The position numbers and the translations under genes were made by a program. DNA of 62,174 nt, taken from assembly GCA_900549665.1 (NCBI GenBank), contig URPH01000017.1:1-62174 (forward strand). The letters run 5' to 3'. The notes beneath the pieces are model-generated. The model made no database searches. It saw only the letters and a list, made by a program, of their open reading frames with translations, and was not told the DNA's origin. This document shows, in pieces, positions 62,117 through 62,174 of the stretch; position 1 is the stretch's first letter; every line of letters begins with the position of its first letter. The DNA is from an uncultured Lachnospiraceae bacterium (GTDB lineage: Bacteria; Bacillota; Clostridia; Lachnospirales; Lachnospiraceae).

Positions 62117-62174
62117 GTCAGGGTCAAAAGGTATTTTGCCCCTAACTTGATATCCACGAATTGCTCCGCTGCAA
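62117..62174 (+). repeat. Dispersed structured intergenic repeat, copy 3 (cut by window end)
   Basis: GTCAGGGTCAAAAGGTATTT then TGCCCCTAACTTGATATCCA matches the start of copy 1. Its first part, TCAGGGTCAAAAGG, is the reverse complement of CCTTTTGACCCTGA at the end of copy 1, so the element has terminal inverted repeats of at least 14 bases. Confidence 0.8.

Noticed and set aside
1..62174. tRNA, rRNA or tmRNA genes
   Set aside because: No cloverleaf, rRNA-like conserved stretch or tmRNA tag region was recognised on either strand by eye.

Overview
The window looks like chromosome from a Clostridia bacterium, most likely a gut Lachnospiraceae. I infer this from moderate-to-low G+C, strong AGGAGG-type ribosome binding sites, a T-box leader, an anaerobic oxidative-stress gene set (rubrerythrin, desulfoferrodoxin, hemerythrin, a PerR-like regulator), and a second GH31 enzyme that resembles, from memory, the Blautia obeum alpha-glucosidase Ro-alphaG1. 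No rRNA or tRNA gene was found.

Layout. 0-5.3 kb: decayed gene remnants (response regulator, internally deleted transglutaminase-like protein), an intact MATE exporter, a 5'-nucleotidase-like HAD protein, a nucleotidyltransferase/HEPN pair of toxin-antitoxin type, and a broken MATE gene behind an intact promoter and tandem-hairpin leader resembling a guanidine-IV (mepA) riboswitch. 5.2-9.1 kb: LysR regulator divergent from a flavodoxin/ferredoxin protein, an aldo-keto reductase and an iron alcohol dehydrogenase. 9.1-13.8 kb: AraC regulator divergent from a GH3 beta-glucosidase-like enzyme and a GPH sugar symporter. 14-18.6 kb: L-2-amino-thiazoline-4-carboxylate hydrolase-like protein, VanZ-like protein, zinc-ribbon protein, a T-box-controlled BASS-family transporter, then an orphan ORF between two different tandem repeat arrays. 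18.6-23.8 kb: DUF308 protein, citrate synthase, CmpB-like membrane protein, TetR regulator, oleate hydratase. 23.9-25.6 kb: a complete IS4-family element inside the loop of a terminator.

25.7-33.9 kb is an alpha-glucoside utilization locus: LacI repressor, two GH31 enzymes, and an ABC importer (binding protein plus two permeases, no ATPase). Near-identical 12-bp operators lie before lacI and before the binding-protein gene. 33.9-36.4 kb is scar tissue: a truncated rRNA methyltransferase and a decayed IS1182-type transposase. 36.4-39.8 kb (minus) is an apparent operon of an unknown protein, a ThrE-type exporter and purA. 39.9-43 kb: two overlapping LysR genes and a MetE-like methyltransferase. 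43-47.2 kb: a MATE gene with a MerR-type 19-bp-spacer promoter, another MATE gene, TauE/SafE and MarR. 47.3-49.9 kb: an oxidative-stress cluster with frameshifted perR, a deleted flavoprotein-rubredoxin gene, rubrerythrin, an ldh remnant, superoxide reductase and bacteriohemerythrin. 50-54.9 kb: a leucine-carboxyl-methyltransferase-type enzyme and a heterodimeric ABC exporter. 55-62 kb: polyphosphate kinase, an EAL-CBS protein, a Crp/Fnr regulator, a DUF438/hemerythrin-type sensor and an MFS transporter.

Two themes recur. Several genes carry clean internal deletions while the flanking sequence stays intact. There are also several repeat families: 74-bp and 20-bp tandem arrays, a roughly 190-bp structured intergenic repeat in three copies, and a 3'-end module shared by ohyA and purA. 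The most unusual items are the 74-bp array with its own terminator, the shared 3'-end module with interchangeable hairpins, the T-box with an apparent Ile specifier on a BASS transporter, and the riboswitch-like leader left in front of a dead MATE gene. Family assignments were made by eye from sequence motifs; no database search was run.
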